Shown here piece by piece: positions 14,194 to 14,875 of a DNA stretch of 14,875 nt (the first letter of the stretch is position 1; every line of letters begins with the position of its first letter). A program made the translations under genes and the position numbers. The notes under the pieces were generated by a model. That model ran no database searches. It was given only the letters and a program-made list of their open reading frames with translations, and was not told the origin of the DNA. The stretch is from JALYXS01 sp051003795. GTDB taxonomy: Bacteria; Acidobacteriota; Terriglobia; Bryobacterales; Bryobacteraceae. The stretch covers positions 1 through 14,875 of the forward strand of contig JBPCKZ010000015.1 of NCBI GenBank assembly GCA_051003795.1. The letters run 5' to 3'.

Positions 14194-14875
14194 TTACTTC
14201 AACCAGCGGTCTACATTCTCCCGCACGAATTCATCGTCCGTCAGATGCGGATAGCAGCGGCATGCATGGTCGATCTCTTCCATCTGTCCAGGCGAGAGAT
14301 CGTCGTCGGGGTCCAGGCACCAGCGGGCCGCCATCAGTCCTTGCCGCCGCAAGATCTCATGCAACCCCGCGATGCAACCGCGAAACGCGTTCGCGGGATC
14401 GAATAGCGCCGCGTTGGAATCGGTAATTTGTCGCGCGAGGCTCATCATACCGACCGGGATCGGCGAACCGGATTGCACGATTTCATGAACTTGGTCCAGA
14501 AGCTCCGTCGCGCGAAGCGTCCACACCGACCAATGTCCCAGCAAGCCGCCCACGATATTGGGTGTGAGCAGATCCATCAGGATGTTGTCGTCGTTTCCGG
14601 TATACAGCGCGATATCCGCCGCGCGGCCCGATTCCGCCACCGCCCGCAACACGTCAAGAGTCTGGTACCGATTGAAGGGAGCAATCTTGATCGCGACCGC
14701 ATTTTCAATCGTCGCGAACTGCCGCCAAAATTCGATGGGGAGAAAGCACCCGCCAACCGCGGGCTGCAAGTAGAAACCGAAAACGGGGATGATTTCCGCA
14801 AGGGCGCGGACATGCTCCATTAATTTCGAAATGGGCGCATCGCGCAAGGCCGCGAGGCTGACCAGCCCGCAGTCG
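14194..14875 (-). CDS. Dihydrodipicolinate synthase/N-acetylneuraminate lyase family protein (5' end outside window)
   Basis: About 227 C-terminal residues of a (beta/alpha)8 class I aldolase; the frame stays open to the window edge (DCGLVSLAALRDAPISKLME), so the true start lies beyond 14875. FGFYLQPAVGG carries the Tyr of the DHDPS family and VAIKIAPFNRYQTLD the Schiff-base Lys. ALYTGNDDNILMDLL and IVGGLLGHWSVWT follow where the family's GxxG and C-terminal helices are expected. The sequence looks unlike housekeeping DapA and more like the uncharacterised DHDPS-family proteins of Acidobacteria and Planctomycetes, so a sugar-acid or other keto-acid aldolase is likelier than lysine synthesis. 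The last three helices end in RENVDRWLK. It converges on the toxin gene with 56 bases between. A decayed copy of its segment at 14821-14875 lies at 13529-13582. Confidence 0.85.
   Translation of the reverse strand, partial: DCGLVSLAALRDAPISKLMEHVRALAEIIPVFGFYLQPAVGGCFLPIEFWRQFATIENAVAIKIAPFNRYQTLDVLRAVAESGRAADIALYTGNDDNILMDLLTPNIVGGLLGHWSVWTLRATELLDQVHEIVQSGSPIPVGMMSLARQITDSNAALFDPANAFRGCIAGLHEILRRQGLMAARWCLDPDDDLSPGQMEEIDHACRCYPHLTDDEFVRENVDRWLK

Overview
The window looks like chromosomal DNA of a moderately GC-rich soil-type bacterium, most likely an Acidobacteriota of the Solibacter/Bryobacter group. The best clue is the C-terminal half of the protein at 6802-7563. It reads like the 'Solibacter uncharacterized C-terminal domain' family (TIGR03437), and it is preceded by BACON-type repeats, a pairing typical of that group. 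This assignment is recalled from family knowledge, not searched. No rRNA, tRNA, CRISPR array, integrase or transposase was found.

Left arm (1-5984, minus strand): a compact run of five genes reading right to left. In order they are murB (peptidoglycan precursor reductase), glutamine-dependent nadE, a secreted beta-propeller/phosphoesterase protein, a rhomboid protease, and a PIG-L/BshB1-type deacetylase cut off by the window edge. Spacings of 29, -4, 5 and 0 bases suggest one operon. A perfect TATAAT lies 7 bases before the murB start codon, so the murB message may be leaderless.

Centre (6006-10437): a BACON-repeat surface protein gene, diverging from murB, is broken by at least three frame changes and two apparent internal losses. 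An LDH2/malate-lactate-type oxidoreductase follows it. That gene converges on, and overlaps by 44 bases, a two-gene minus-strand unit made of an SDR oxidoreductase and a secreted thioredoxin-like protein carrying two Sel1 repeats.

Right-centre (10446-13515, plus strand): a good promoter precedes a DksA/TraR-like zinc-finger regulator, a ComF-type phosphoribosyltransferase and an HNH endonuclease, probably one transcript. metK (SAM synthetase) follows with its own promoter, a strong ribosome binding site and an unexplained pair of interlocked inverted repeats upstream.

Right end (13516-14875): a type II toxin-antitoxin pair (ParE/RelE-like toxin) lies between a roughly 54-base decayed fragment and a dihydrodipicolinate-synthase-family gene that runs off the window. 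The fragment is an 85% copy of the part of that gene at the window edge. This is the clearest sign of rearrangement here. Most other genes are housekeeping or general metabolism. No obvious new defence or biosynthetic system is visible; the items most worth a second look are this duplication, the region upstream of metK, the decayed BACON gene and the thioredoxin-Sel1 fusion.
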